Source: Azadirachta indica (lineage: Eukaryota; Streptophyta; Magnoliopsida; Sapindales; Meliaceae). From it: DNA of 64,000 bases. Numbering within the stretch: the first letter of the stretch is position 1; every line of letters begins with the position of its first letter. The stretch is from the NCBI GenBank assembly GCA_022749755.1, contig CM040452.1, forward strand, positions 3,986,350 through 4,050,349. Reading direction: 5' to 3'. The position numbers were made by a program, and so were the translations under genes. Below the pieces are notes generated by a model. It was given only the letters and a program-made list of their open reading frames with translations. It had not been told where the DNA came from and ran no database searches. This document shows, piece by piece, positions 12,401-24,599 of the stretch.

Positions 12401-14199
12401 TCAGTGATTATGATTTCTAGAAAATTTTAGTATTTCCGCTTTCCATGAGTAAATTTGTATTGAGAGGAAAAACTTCCCTCTTAAATTTAATAAGTTTTAA
12501 ATTTTCTAATATACCTCTTTCCTTGGATTTGAAAAAAAGAAAAAAGAAAATTCAAATTAAAATTAAAATTCAACTCGAAACCTTTTATGACATGAATACT
12601 TTCCCCGTTTTTCGGATTCCATATCCTCATGGTTGCATCATCCGAACCAGTGCAAATTGTTTTACCTTAAGCAACCAACAGATGAAAAACATGAAGTCAC
12701 AAACTAAATAAATAAGACACAATAAAACTAGAGAGTCAAGCCTTAAAGAACAAAGAAAGAAAGGGATGACAGTTCTTATTACCATCAGGGGTAAAATCAC
12801 CACAGGTCACACTATTGGCATGACCTGAAAACATATTAAGATAGGCACCCCTATCAGCATTCCACATCCAAACAGTGGAGTTATCCGAACCAGCCAAAAC
12901 AACATGTCCCCTTGGATGCCACCTGACCCACTGAGAGTCATATAATTATAATTAATTTTCAACAGAGCAATGACATAACAGTAGCAAATAAAACCTTATA
13001 GTCTTACCTCAATGCCTCCATCAGGTCCTTCAAGTGCGCATTTCAGATTTCCTGACGATGCATCCCAGATTTGAACAAGTCCATCAAAGCCTCCTGATGC
13101 AAGCAGTTCTCCATTTGTACTAAAAGCCAAACTAGAAACAGAATCCTTATGGCCTGCATAGCAATTAACAAAGAGGTTCATACCAAAGATAAATAATGAA
13201 GGAAAAAGATATCATGTTTAGCAACTGGTAAAAGAAAATTTTTAACTTCAATAAGCTTTGAAGCAAATAATCACAAACATGGAAGGCAGTAAAATACAGA
13301 AGCACTGTTTAAATTTTGCATGAACCTTGGATCTCAGAAGCCCAATCCCCTTGATTAACCCTCCAGAAAAAAGCTTTGTCATCTCCACCGCCAGTTGCCA
13401 CTAGTCTACTATCTGTTGGGCTGCATGCAACAGTATAAACTTCACCTGTATGCAGAAAGGAAAAATAACTTCTCTAAGCAAAATTTTCTCACTAGCAATA
13501 TACCATGTGGCTTATACTGAATTTGGAAAAATTCATCAATCTGTAGGTTCGAATCTATATTGAAATGTTATCACCAAATAAAAATAAAATATAACTTTAG
13601 AAACAGAGGATGAAGCTCAAATTTGATACTGCACTGGCATTCATATTATACCATCATATTGTTAATATTCAATAAATTAGTTCAAGGAAAAGCTTCTAAA
13701 TTATTGTACACACCAGCTTTTTATAAAAGTGAAATAACAAGTTATCTTAAATAAAACAACAATTCTGAATTAGTTGAAAACTGAAAAATCCATAATTAAA
13801 TAGTCATAAAGCTTTCTTACCAGTATGACCAGTGAATATGTGAACTGAATCATCAGGTTGCTCTGGAAACACCAAATATAGGTAAAACAATTAATTGAAC
13901 TGTCTCAGCTCTGGAAAATATAAAAACCTAGGTTCTAATTATAAAGACATTCAATTCAATTAAGCATACAAGTAAATTTCATACCAGAATGATCAACATC
14001 AGAACCTGCCTCATCATCATCTGCATCAGGGAGATCTGCATCAAACAAATGAAAATTATAAGTATCAAGTATGCAGAAGTATATGTTGAAAGAGAGAGAA
14101 TAAACGACCTTCATCATCAACTGTGACTTCATGAATGATGTCTGATTCATCAAGGAAAACTTCCCCATGGTCATCTTCATCATGTACTGAACCAATCAT
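9466..14199 (-). CDS. AAMP: WD40 protein of the AAMP / Sqt1 family (11 coding exons)
   Basis: Angio-associated migratory cell protein homolog, the plant counterpart of yeast Sqt1, a dedicated chaperone of ribosomal protein uL16 (role inferred from the family). Coding exons on the minus strand: 14109-14199, 13985-14035, 13821-13862, 13326-13445, 13008-13153, 12783-12930, 12582-12665, 11548-11663, 10409-10467, 9853-9943 and 9466-9693. All have GT-AG borders and consistent phases, giving 1176 nt and 391 residues. The acidic N-terminus (GEVFLDESDIIHEV, DLPDADDDEAGSD) is typical of AAMP. It is followed by a WD40 propeller with repeats such as FTGHTGEVYTVA, GHKDSVSSLAFS, SGHANSVTCGDFTPDG and GHPYHTEGLTCLAIS, ending IDETARVFEIAEFR. 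A non-coding first exon probably ends at the AAG/GTAAGA donor near 14825, with its acceptor just upstream of the ATG. The frame is intact. Confidence 0.93.
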
Positions 14200-17100
14200 C
14201 CTCTTTTTCTGCGAACAGAGCTTCCTAACGAATGAAGAATTATAAGAGTTTCAATTTCAGAAAAAGGGTCACCATTTGTACTTATACCTTGAATTTACAA
14301 AAAGAAATTCTATATGCTCAAAGATGAGAAATAGGGTCAATTTGATTAGACAGTGCTGTAACGTACATAAATTTACAACAAAAACTAATTTTGATTAACC
14401 TAAACAAACCAAAGTTTTGGAATACTTCACACATACATAACTACATTATAAATCACACTCACACCAAGATATCAATTTCTAGTTTTTACTTAAATATTTG
14501 ATCACTTCAAACATCTAGAAACTAACCTCCCAAATATATTTGCAACTGTTGTGACTATACTCAAAGGCCAAAGCTAATTGCCTGGCACCTAAATTGTTTA
14601 ATATTTGTTAAACACTCAAATTCTACTTGTCAACTAATTTTTATCATCAATCCACACACCTACAATCACTTTAATCCAATCGACGTTCTTTCAGAAATTT
14701 TGGCAAATACTTCTGAGTCTCAGAACATTATACATGTAATAAACAACACAACATAATCTAAATTGTTTGTTTTTGTGCACACAGGAAAAGAGAAATTAGC
14801 AAGAATGAAAGAAGCTCTCTTACCTTGGTTTGGTGGGTTTGGGTGGGGGGGTGTGGGGCGCGTGGATGTGGGGGTGTGTGTAGGCGGGCGTCCAAAGACA
14901 GACACGAAGAGTTGGAAGCTCGTTTTGTTTGAACGAAGCGTGTGGTAGAGGAAGGGAAATTTTGCAAGAGGTACAGGAAAAGTAAAAGGCCGCGATTGAT
15001 AATATAGGGTTAATAATATTTGCGTCCCTAAACTTTTACATAATAATAACATAACATATAATATTCTTAATTAAATATTTTTGTCCCTAATAAACAATAA
15101 TAATAAGGTTAGCAATTTGGATCAATAAGAATATTTGATACAAGTTTGACATGAATAATATGTTTGAATTGATAAAAAATAATGATAGTAATAAATAAAT
15201 AATAAAAAATGACACTATTATTAATCGAATTAAATTTAAATTTAGAAATTTTGACATGTGAACCTTTTATGATATAATTAATTATTCAACTAATCATATT
15301 ATATTAATTTACTTATGATGAAATAAATTTATTTTATATTTTTATATTTAAAAAATATAAAATATTTTTTATATTTGTTACATTTTAAAAAATGTAAATA
15401 AAATTTATTGGCACTTACGTAATTAGTATTATAAATATTTACAAATATATATTAAAATACATAAAAATATTAAAGGGGTGATATGATTATAACTTATTTA
15501 ATCTGTTTAATAATTATGTACTATTAAAATATTTAGTTCTTGACATGATTATTAAATAAGTTTGGTTGAAATTAACTTAATATATATTATATTTTTATGG
15601 GAATTAACTGAAAATATCCTTATATTATAATGAAAATTCAAATATACCCACATGTATAAACTTTATTTAAAAGAATCCAATTTATCAACTTTTGAACGAA
15701 ACTATCCTTATGCCTAAAATTGGCAAATTTCAGTTCTTCTTCTCCTCTGTCCAAAGCATCACCTTCAAGCGACAGCCTTAAACTTGCCTTTAAGTCTTAT
15801 ACTCACCTTCGAGCATAAACAAACTTTTGCATTAAACAGACAGCAAAAATAGGCTAGCCTGAAGCTAAAATTTGTGAATATGTGAATAGAAATTAGGGTT
15901 TAAATTTTCAATTTCATTTTGAAGTGAATACATGTATATAATTATCGTATTTCGCATGAATTAGATATTAGGAATGTTTTGGATGTTGAATTTGTAGAAA
16001 AACATTGAGGTTGTGGAAAATTTTTGACAAAGATTTGGTGAAACGCGGGTTTACGACGAATTCTTGTCACTTTCAAGCGAAGTTTTACTTGAAAGTTAAA
16101 AATTTGTGCTTGCTCAAAAGTAAAAAACTTTTGCGTAAAGACAAATATTATAGTTTCGAATTACGTATTTGTGTTTACTCAAAAATGAAAGACTTTCAAA
16201 CAAACACAAATTTCATAATTTTGAGTTGTGTATCTATACTTACTCGAAAGTGAAAGATTTCTGTTCAAACACAAATTTTTGAGTTAAGTCTGTGCTTGTT
16301 TGAAAGTGAAAAATTTTTATACAAATATAGATTTTATAGTTTCAAGTTACGTATTTGTACTTACTCGAAAGTGAAAAACTTTTGTTTAAATATAAATATC
16401 ATAGTTTCGAGTTAGGTTATGGCATTACGTTCGAGCAAAGCATAGTGAGATAGTTTCGAGTTAAAGGAAAAATGGGCACAAGGGCATGAGGACTTTTTTG
16501 TTTGAAAAAGCAAATATTGGACATTTTTTATTAAAATTATGAAAGGTGGGAATTTTTTATTACGGGGGTAAAATTTGGGCATTTTCATTAATTTCCTATT
16601 TTTATTTAACATAACATAAATATGACAGGTCAACCAGAATTATCTGCTTTATGAAAACCAGAAAGTAATGATAGAAACAATATGCTTCGCGTATTTGCAT
16701 TTGTAAGGACTGCATTGTTAAAATTGAGCAAACTATACCATTATGTATTATTTTACTAAAGTTTAGGGACTACGGAAAAAGTAAAATACCTTAACGTTCT
16801 TTTATTGGATAACAACAAATACGTTGAGTTTTAACAAATAAACAAGTAAAATTTTATTATTTATATTTTTTAAAAATATTTTATTATTTATTAGCATTTA
16901 AAATTTATAATGACGCAAATGTAAAATATTAGTTTTAAAATGCCTTTAGTTTAAAAGAATAGTTTAATACTTAACTAATATTTAAGATAAAAGAATAAAT
17001 CAGTCAAACTCATACATTCATGTCTCTTCAACTAATTTAGATTTCAGTAAAAAGAACAAATGCTATCATATTACAGTTATGAAGGGCATATTGATCCGAA

Positions 17101-17256
17101 CTAAAAACAGCACTGTCAATATTTAAGCTAAATCACAGCTGTTACAAACAAGCCGTAAATTATGAAACAGTATCTGCTATCTTAAGTTTGTAAGATCTAA
17201 TATCCTGATTTCTTCTATCCTCAGTTGCAAGAAGAAGTGTGATTTTTCCATATGCT
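14200..17256. other. AAMP upstream region plus intergenic tract
   Basis: From 14200 to about 14825 is probably a 5' UTR intron of AAMP, and about 14825-14960 its C-rich (on the mRNA) first exon. Beyond this is AT-rich DNA with a degenerate 65-bp tandem array (16103-16418). No further gene was seen up to the stop of the methyltransferase gene. Confidence 0.6.
16103..16418. repeat. Degenerate minisatellite, about five 65-bp units
   Basis: Units start near 16103, 16168, 16233, 16289 and 16354, giving spacings of 65, 65, 56 and 65. Each unit has the order TTTGTRCTTACTCGAAAGTG, then an AAAAACTTTTG-like block, then CAAATAT, then ATAGTTTCGAGTTACGTA. The third unit is about 9 bases short. Unit-to-unit identity looks moderate, so the array is old. 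Confidence 0.85.
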
Positions 17257-20200
17257 TTATTGAAGTGTGACCTCAAAGATAACTCCTTCAAGATTTGCAA
17301 CAACAGATCGGGTCCCAACTATTTCCTTTATCAGCATTCCATGCTTTGTAGCTTCATTAACAACCATGGAGTCCATCCTGCACATGAAGAACAACATTAT
17401 TCCACAAAATAATCTGGCATTTGTAGGCCAATTGCAGGAAGATGGAGTCTAAATCATATTGTCATTCATAAAATGTCTGGGAAAAGTGACAACAACAATT
17501 CAGATTCTGAATGATAATGCAAAATGGAAAAACTATAGAGACATGTCCTGAGGATACACATAACTTAGTATAGCATATTCAGTAATATATCTATAAATTT
17601 GTTTCAAGGTCTCAAAAATTAAATGAATCGAAAATTGGACTTGTGAGGTTGTTAAGTAAAATGCCCTTGTGCTATAAAAGCAAGGAAGATAAATGAAGAA
17701 GAATGATCTGAGAAAAGAGAGACTTACTATTTTATTTTGCCAATTAAAAGTTGATCTTCATTCATTTTAAAACAGGACTTGAACTAAAATTTATCATTAA
17801 AGATCATATTTTATTAATTCAAATTTAGCTTTTTAGAAACTAAAGATATCAATACAAATCTTCGGGAAAGTTAATCTATTTAAACGCATGCAGAAATTTT
17901 CTGCGTCAAATCGATCAAAGCCAAATAATTGGTATTTTATCGTGCTATAAACTCAATGATGGATGATTACAATCATCCAAGATGAGCCAACCCACAGAAC
18001 TGGTCAAAATTTTTTAAGTAGAAACAAAAAGTTAAAACAAAGTCGAGGATTGATACTTACATCTTGGCTCGGGATACATAGGCTAGAATGAATTTGCATT
18101 TTCCTTGTCCCTTGATGCGGAGGAACTGTTCTACAGTGTCAAAAAGCGGGGGAACACTTGACTGTTGAAAGCTTATACACTGTCAAGGAAGTCCTTAATA
18201 CCAAGCAACAAAGAATGGAGAGGGACATAGGAAAAGAGATTCAAGCTTCTGATCCTAGTATTTATAATTAATTTATGCAAAATGTATGTTAGCTCAATAA
18301 TGTGGTCACTTAGCAAATTAGTGTATAGATATGAGGGGTAATTCTCAAGTGGCATTTCTCGTATTTGTGCATATTGCATGAAGGAACAATGAGGTAATCA
18401 GTAGTAATTTGAAATACAGGATATAAATGTCAGCTCCAAGAATTAAATCAAATCCTCCTGAATATTTCTGTAAAATTTGGTTGATTTGATCAGAATTTCC
18501 CCATTCTAGTTTCTCCACTGCTAATCCTGAATACAAGATGCGAGCAAAAGACATCAGCTAATGCAAACATTTCTATTTCTAATTAAGTTCATTTTCCTCA
18601 CCAGTGTTACTATTGGCATTCTCAGATGATTTATGGAGCTCTATATTTTTCTTCAGGATCTGAAAATAGATGAATACTATTTTAGAGTCAAAATACAAGA
18701 AGATTACAGGTAAACCTACCAACTTTTCTAGTTAATCTTTTGACCTTGCCTTGAGCACTTCATCGTTATGGTCAGTTAACACAACTTCATGGCAAAATCT
18801 GCTGCAGAGTATCCCAGTAATTCCTGTGTATCAGCAAGCAGCAAGCTGTTATGCATATTAAATTAACTGAATCATGCATAGAGAATCACTACAAAAGAAA
18901 TCATATAAAAGGCAGTCAACCAAACATAAATTGGAGGACAAGAAAATTTTCTGGTGATGTGATGCATTATGACAACTAAAAGTAGATTCCCCAATTTAAG
19001 TAAAATTTATTTCCAACAACAAAACAAAAACACAGGATCAATGCTAGTTCACATCAGAAGAGTCACTATAGAAGAATCTTACTCCGAGTTCTTACAACTG
19101 GGATCAATAGATAACACACTAAAAAAAAGTGTTCTTTACTTGTACACATAAGATGAGGAAAAGTCAACTCTTCCATTTATTTCTAAAATCCATTTCACAG
19201 TTTATAAAGTAGCACACAAAGAAATAATGATTGATGATAATGCATGGACCAACAAATAATGATTGACGATAATAGACGGATCTTTAGCATTTTATCTCTC
19301 TGCCTTTACTATTTTACTAAAGCATAAGGCCCTCTTCAACAAACAAAAATAAATAAATAAATAAATTAATTAAGAATATATGAATAATTATACTGGACGC
19401 AACTACATAACTTCCATGCCCTTGAAACCTAAAATCATCTTGATGGAAAAATAACAAAAGATCAATGATGTTCAAGGTATTTGTCTAGCCATAAGTAGAA
19501 AGGAGCAAAGCATGAAAGACAGTCGAAGTAACAGTCTGCATCGTTAAGCATAAACACTGAAGCAACCTTGATGTCTCACATCCCTGGCACCCTTTTCGTT
19601 TTCCAACTTAAGTTTCTTCTTTTGTATATGTTTGTATGCATGTAAAGACAAAATATGAATATAGTCAAATATTAGCAAACGCATAAAATAAGCCATATTT
19701 GTACTTGAATTTATATATGTATGATTTCATATGGTTCAAGAATCTGCCAATCAAGAACTAGAAGCCTTATCATATTACTTTAACTACAACATAAGTTTAA
19801 TACCCGGTCAATAATTTGCTTCCTTGAATAACCATCAACTGAAAGGCTTTGGATTTTAATGATCGATAAGTAGCAAAGAAAAGTATATAACATCAAATAA
19901 TAATAACACTTACCAACACCAGAGCCTAATTCAATAATGGAAGATCCTTGGAGCAGCTCAGCATTTTTTGAGAGGTAATCATTCATAAGCATTGCACCGG
20001 GCCACACTAATTGTCCTGTCAAATCAAAGTCAGCTGTTCCACAGATAGTTAGATTGTTTCCCCAGTTTACTCCCAGTAAATATTGTGAGATCATCCACCA
20101 TATTAAAATCCTCTTTCCTGTCCAATGTCTACAAAATAATTATACTTTTGGCTAGATGAACATCATTGCTATCATCTGAACCTTAATGGATTATGAAAAT

Positions 20201-21050
20201 GACAATATGGGAACTAGAGATGCTCAAAGCATAAGATGACAAAGCTACAGCAGAAAATAAAACCTCTTAAAAGCATGACCATATCCTGTCCCAGTTACCA
20301 CTTAGTTATCTTATTTGAATCACCCACAGTGAGACCGAATGATTTTGGTTTTGCTTCATAGCAACTAATTCTCTCTCTATTTCGCAGAATTTGTGAAAGT
20401 ATTTTTACACGGGTTTTCAACATATAAACTTATGCTTTGTAAGTATCTTGATTTCCATTGATCAGTTTAGCATTATCAAAAGTTGGTTTTAGAAGGCACT
20501 AATAGAGAGAAAGGAATCACAGCCAGTACATCAAAGTCAGCTTAGGATATATTTAGAGTCACTAAATCAAAGCTAAACACCCAAATTTACTTCCCAATAT
20601 TTACGAAACCAACCACTAGTTTATACTTGCAGGAAGTGATTCTATTCCATCTCAATCCAGAACATACTCATAAGCTCAGAACACAAGATAATCTTCAGAA
20701 AAAAAAAACTATAAATAAATTTCTTACTTCACATACAAACTACACCATAACATCAAAAGAGAAAAAAAAAAAAGATGAACTTAACCAAAATAAATGAAAG
20801 AAATTTACTAGAAGCAGACTGCAGGCAGAAGAGCTGGAGAACTTGAGACCCAAATGTGAATGTGGTAAGCTGATAACTGCAACACAGTGAACCACAAATC
20901 ATTACATAATCTAACACAAAGAAAGTGAACAAAGCGGAAGAGATAGAGAGTGTGATGATGAACTTACTTGTCATTGATGAAGAAAGATTCATCTAAGCAC
21001 ACTATTTCCTCCTCCTCCTCCTCCTCCTCTTCTTCTTCTCCTCTGATCAT
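17257..21050 (-). CDS. METTL21-like SAM-dependent methyltransferase (methyltransferase family 16, 8 exons)
   Basis: Predicted seven-beta-strand methyltransferase of the METTL21/family 16 type, whose known members methylate lysines on non-histone proteins; the substrate here is unknown. Exons: 20968-21050, 20809-20876, 19914-20033, 18750-18823, 18602-18659, 18418-18526, 18061-18171 and 17257-17377, in phase throughout and giving 247 residues. Motifs: a Glu-rich N-terminus, FTFGSQVLQLFCLQSAS, DFDLTGQLVWPGA, the SAM-binding motif IIELGSGVGITG, an acidic strand end VVLTDHND, and FDLILGADIYIL. The C-terminus reads RSVVANLEGVIFEVTLQ. The fourth intron must start with GC (AAG/GCAAGG) to keep the frame. 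The border between exons 6 and 7 (ADIYIL then FQQSSVPPLFDTV) is the least certain. The first ATG on the sense strand (at 21055) is followed at once by TGA, so translation is placed at 21050. Confidence 0.86.
18660..18749 (-). other. GC-AG intron in the methyltransferase gene
   Basis: The 90-base intron begins GCAAGG after exon sequence GTGCTCAAG and ends TTTTCAG. Using the only nearby GT (five bases further in) brings a TGA into frame two codons later. The GC donor instead joins DEVLK to ILKKNIEL, as expected for the family. Confidence 0.8.
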
Positions 21051-23402
21051 CTCATGAAAAGAAGTTAGAATCCCAATTTCTTACAAACTCGCACCAATGT
21101 TTCGATTATGCAGACGGCAGGAGAGAGGGCTTTTATGTGGGATGGCATGCGGATCTAGGGGCACCGACACGTTTTTCTGAATACACCCGGTCCGTCCATC
21201 AAGGCCACCTTGTTGTGCACTATTTAGCACACTGTTCTGATATGACAGCACTAAATTCACCATATATAATTTTGAATGCACTCCAACCCCCCACCGCACT
21301 GACTCGAAAGGACCCTGCCCACCCAGAAATCTACTCATTCGTCTTCAAAATAATTCCGTCCAAAGCAAAGATCGACCGTCAAATTTTGAGTGATATTATA
21401 TAAGGGCAGGATCAAGAGCATCTTTTTTTTTTTTTTATATAAATTTTTATATTAAATATAAATTATTAGATTTATATGCATTCAACAGTTAATATCGTAT
21501 CTGATATATATATTAATTATAAATACATTAATCAACCATTAAATATGTTTAAATCCAACTATTTATATTTGATATAAAAATTATATAAAAAAAAGAGATA
21601 TTTAATTCTACCCATATATATATATTGTATGATTTATTTAATTATTTTTGTTGGTGCCTTTAAGATATGTCACGAGTGGAATATTTGCAAGTTGAGAGTT
21701 GAAATTTAATTAATTATTTCAACCATATACATATATAATTAATCTATCTATCTATCTCCGTGACTTTAATTCTGAATTAAATTAATAATTAAAAACATAA
21801 TTAATTAATTTGATGTTGGTAAATCAAGCTAGGTATTTGATCAAATGATGGAGATGCTTATTTAATTGATTGATTCTCTTTGTGATCGTTTTGCATATTT
21901 CATATAATATTGTTCAAACTAAAACGAGACAAATAGTAACATATTTTGTTATTATATATTAATTAATTAATTCACTTGAATTTGAGTTTGAAAATAACAA
22001 GGCCGAGTATCTGTCCTTGGATTCAAAAACAAGAAAAAAAAACACCAAGTGAATTTAAAGATAATTATTTGATCTTGGATTATTAATTTTTTAAAGCCAT
22101 TATTACGTATATAAACTCCCAAAAGATATTGTAATTGTTGATATTAGTTATATAAGGATAATTTTTTTTAATTTTTGAAAAATAAACTTAAATATGAATC
22201 AAACGGTTTTAACTTTTAAAATTGGTAATAAGTTATTTGAGATTGAAATTCTACAATTTTTATTTATTTGTTGCCATGTAATAAAATTATTAAATGTCAA
22301 ATTACTATGTAATAAAAGTATTTATTTATTTAATTAAATTATTAAATGAATATATTTTTTGTTATTTTTATGTATGGTCCATTTTACTCTTCATAAAAAT
22401 ATTCCTTACTACAAATTATTTTTGTAATTTAATTACTTAAGTGAAAGTAAATTATGTATCAATTCCCCTTTAATTAAAATGATTTGTATCATTACCCTTC
22501 AAAATAAATGGTAAGAGTTTGACTCTTCCCAAATATAAAGTTGAGATCATTTTTTTTTTCCTAAAATGATGGAGGCATTGGGTGTAAATTTTTGTGAATG
22601 GTATCAAATTCAATTCAATTAAAACTTTAGACTTTTGATAAATAAATTTAGATTTTCATTCATCAAAAGTCCTAATTCTCGAATACATATAATTTGTAAT
22701 ATAATGAAGCAAGTTTTAAGATATTTTTCTCACATAAAAAATCTCAATTCTCGTTAAATTTCACATATAATTTATAATATTTTTAACAAGTACTAAGTAC
22801 ATCAAAAGTCCTAAAAAAAATTGTAAAATATTATAATGAAACATGAATATGTATATTTTTGTTAACATCCCTCAATTATGTAGTGGTAGTTATTATATAT
22901 ATTTAGTACGATAATATTACTAAATAATCATATTATTTCAATTTTACGAAATAATCATATTATTTCTCGTTCTCATGTATAACTTTTTTATCAATTTAAT
23001 TTAAATAATCTCATGACTCTTGTGACTTCTCAAAGGTTATGAGGTAAAGTGAATACTTTACAACATGAACAACTTTTATCTCCATATTGAATTCATTTTT
23101 GACTGGTCATGCATATAATTATGACTAACAACAAACAATAATTGATTGATTAATTAATTAATTAATTAATTATTTTCTCCATAATATCATATTGAATCAA
23201 TTCAAGTTCTTAAAGTTTGAATAATAATTTGGAAGCAACGAACAAACCCCAAACTCCTCCTTATATATGTCTCTATATTTTATTTCTTCCTATTCAGGAG
23301 CAAAATCCTCCATACTCAATCCACTTTTCTAATCCCATCTTTGCAAATATTAATTAATCCCTCTTGTAATTCATTGCTAGCTAGGGTTTGTATCAGATAA
23401 GA
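21051..23402. other. Divergent intergenic region between the methyltransferase and DUF1645 genes
   Basis: The first 350 bases (21051-21400) are less AT-rich and form the upstream region of the minus-strand methyltransferase gene. The rest is very AT-rich, with TA- and ATTA-type simple repeats (for example 23148-23172). A TATA-like stretch near 23262 (CCTTATATATG) lies about 140 bases before the DUF1645 start codon and may be its promoter. No additional gene was seen. Confidence 0.6.
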
Positions 23403-24599
23403 ATGGCAACACTGGCAACAGAAACATTGAATGATCATAAATCATTTTGCCTCAGCGCACCAAGCAGCCCCAGCAGAAATTCTGAAAACATGTTTTTCTA
23501 CAGCGTTCCGACAAGTCCTGCAAGAAAATCATTCGAGAGTTCATATGATGTTCCTGAAACTGAGCCAACGACTCCTAGAGAAGGATATGATGATGCGAAT
23601 GCAAGCTTCATGGAGTTTGAATTCGAAACCAGTCGTCGTTTCAACGTCCAAGAGAAAGATGATCACGACGGCGTCGAGAAATTTGAGCCTGCATTTGCAT
23701 GCATGCAACAACAGCAGCAGCAGCACCAACGTAAGGAATCTCTTCCTGCAATGGCGTTTGCTGATGAATTATTCTGTGATGGGAAAGTCATGCCGTTGAA
23801 ACCTCCACCGCGTTTCCAATACAGCAATGAAAGCAGTAGTAATTCTCCTTTGTCGTCTCCAAAGTCTACGGGGATGAAATTCCCATTTCCGCGGCGGAGC
23901 TTGTGGAATGATGATTATGATCCGTTCATGGCGGCTTTGGAGAATATTAGGGAAGAAAACAGGGAGAAATTTCACAGACGTTCACGGCCAATGTCACCTT
24001 TACGAGCTGTAAGCTTACGAAAGCTGGATAAACAGCAAGAAATCAACGAATCAGAACAGAAGCAGAAGCAAAAGCAGAATCCGAATCAGGAAGTGCTGAA
24101 TTTGACAGAAGCCAATACAAATTCTTCTGCTGATTATTCAATCTGGGTTCCCAACAAAAATAGGCAAAAAGGTTGTCAGAAGACAGCGGAGAAAATCCCA
24201 ATAAGACTTGCAGAGCCCAAAGGGGTGTTGTTTGCTAGAAGTGCTAGGCTCGTGAAAATGGGCCAAGAAAAGACCACCAAGCCCAATAAGGACAAGTTGT
24301 CTTACGGTAAAGAAAGTGAAGAGAGTTGTAGAAGGGAATCGAAGAGAAAGAGAGTGAAGAAATTTCTGTTGAGAAGTGCATCAATGGGGAGAACAAGCAA
24401 CGAAGAGAAAGCAAAAGGAGAAAGTGAAGCAGTGGCTAATAAGCAAAGTTTCACAAGGAAATTGAGTTTTAGGTCAACAGGAATAGCAGAATACTATCAG
24501 GAGAAAAGGGTGTCCGAAATTGCTGCCAATATGACACTAATGCAATATAGGCCTAAGCTCTTTCTTTGTATGGGTTATGGAAGTAAATGTGTCAAGTAA
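23403..24599 (+). CDS. DUF1645 family protein
   Basis: Intronless gene of 398 residues starting at the ATG at 23403 (MATLATETLNDHK). The family has no assigned biochemical activity; rice and Arabidopsis members have been linked to stress tolerance and organ size, so I claim only the family. Visible signatures: SAPSSPSRNSENMFFYSVPT near the N-terminus, the short FMEFEFETSRRF block around residues 69-80, the AFADELFCDGKVMPLKPPPR core around residues 118-137, and SSNSPLSSPKS with PFPRRSLWNDDYDPF after it. The C-terminal half is rich in Lys/Arg/Ser (for example RRESKRKRVKKFLL), suggesting nuclear localisation. No membrane segment or signal peptide was seen. A Gln-rich run (QQQQQQHQRK) lies just before the core. 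Confidence 0.9.
   Translation: MATLATETLNDHKSFCLSAPSSPSRNSENMFFYSVPTSPARKSFESSYDVPETEPTTPREGYDDANASFMEFEFETSRRFNVQEKDDHDGVEKFEPAFACMQQQQQQHQRKESLPAMAFADELFCDGKVMPLKPPPRFQYSNESSSNSPLSSPKSTGMKFPFPRRSLWNDDYDPFMAALENIREENREKFHRRSRPMSPLRAVSLRKLDKQQEINESEQKQKQKQNPNQEVLNLTEANTNSSADYSIWVPNKNRQKGCQKTAEKIPIRLAEPKGVLFARSARLVKMGQEKTTKPNKDKLSYGKESEESCRRESKRKRVKKFLLRSASMGRTSNEEKAKGESEAVANKQSFTRKLSFRSTGIAEYYQEKRVSEIAANMTLMQYRPKLFLCMGYGSKCVK

Noticed and set aside
13540..13560. GGTTCGAATCT in an AAMP intron as a tRNA B box
   Set aside because: No A box or stems at the right distance; the surrounding sequence does not fold like a tRNA.
14720..15052. Proline/threonine-rich minus-strand open frames upstream of AAMP
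   Set aside because: They cover the C-rich presumed 5' UTR exon. The frame that would join AAMP has no ATG before an upstream stop, and the conserved acidic start follows the ATG at 14199.
18172..18417. AT-AC type splicing at ATATCCTG in the methyltransferase gene
   Set aside because: The string matches the U12 AT-AC donor, but joining it to the nearest AC acceptor creates an in-frame TAG and removes the conserved YIL residues.
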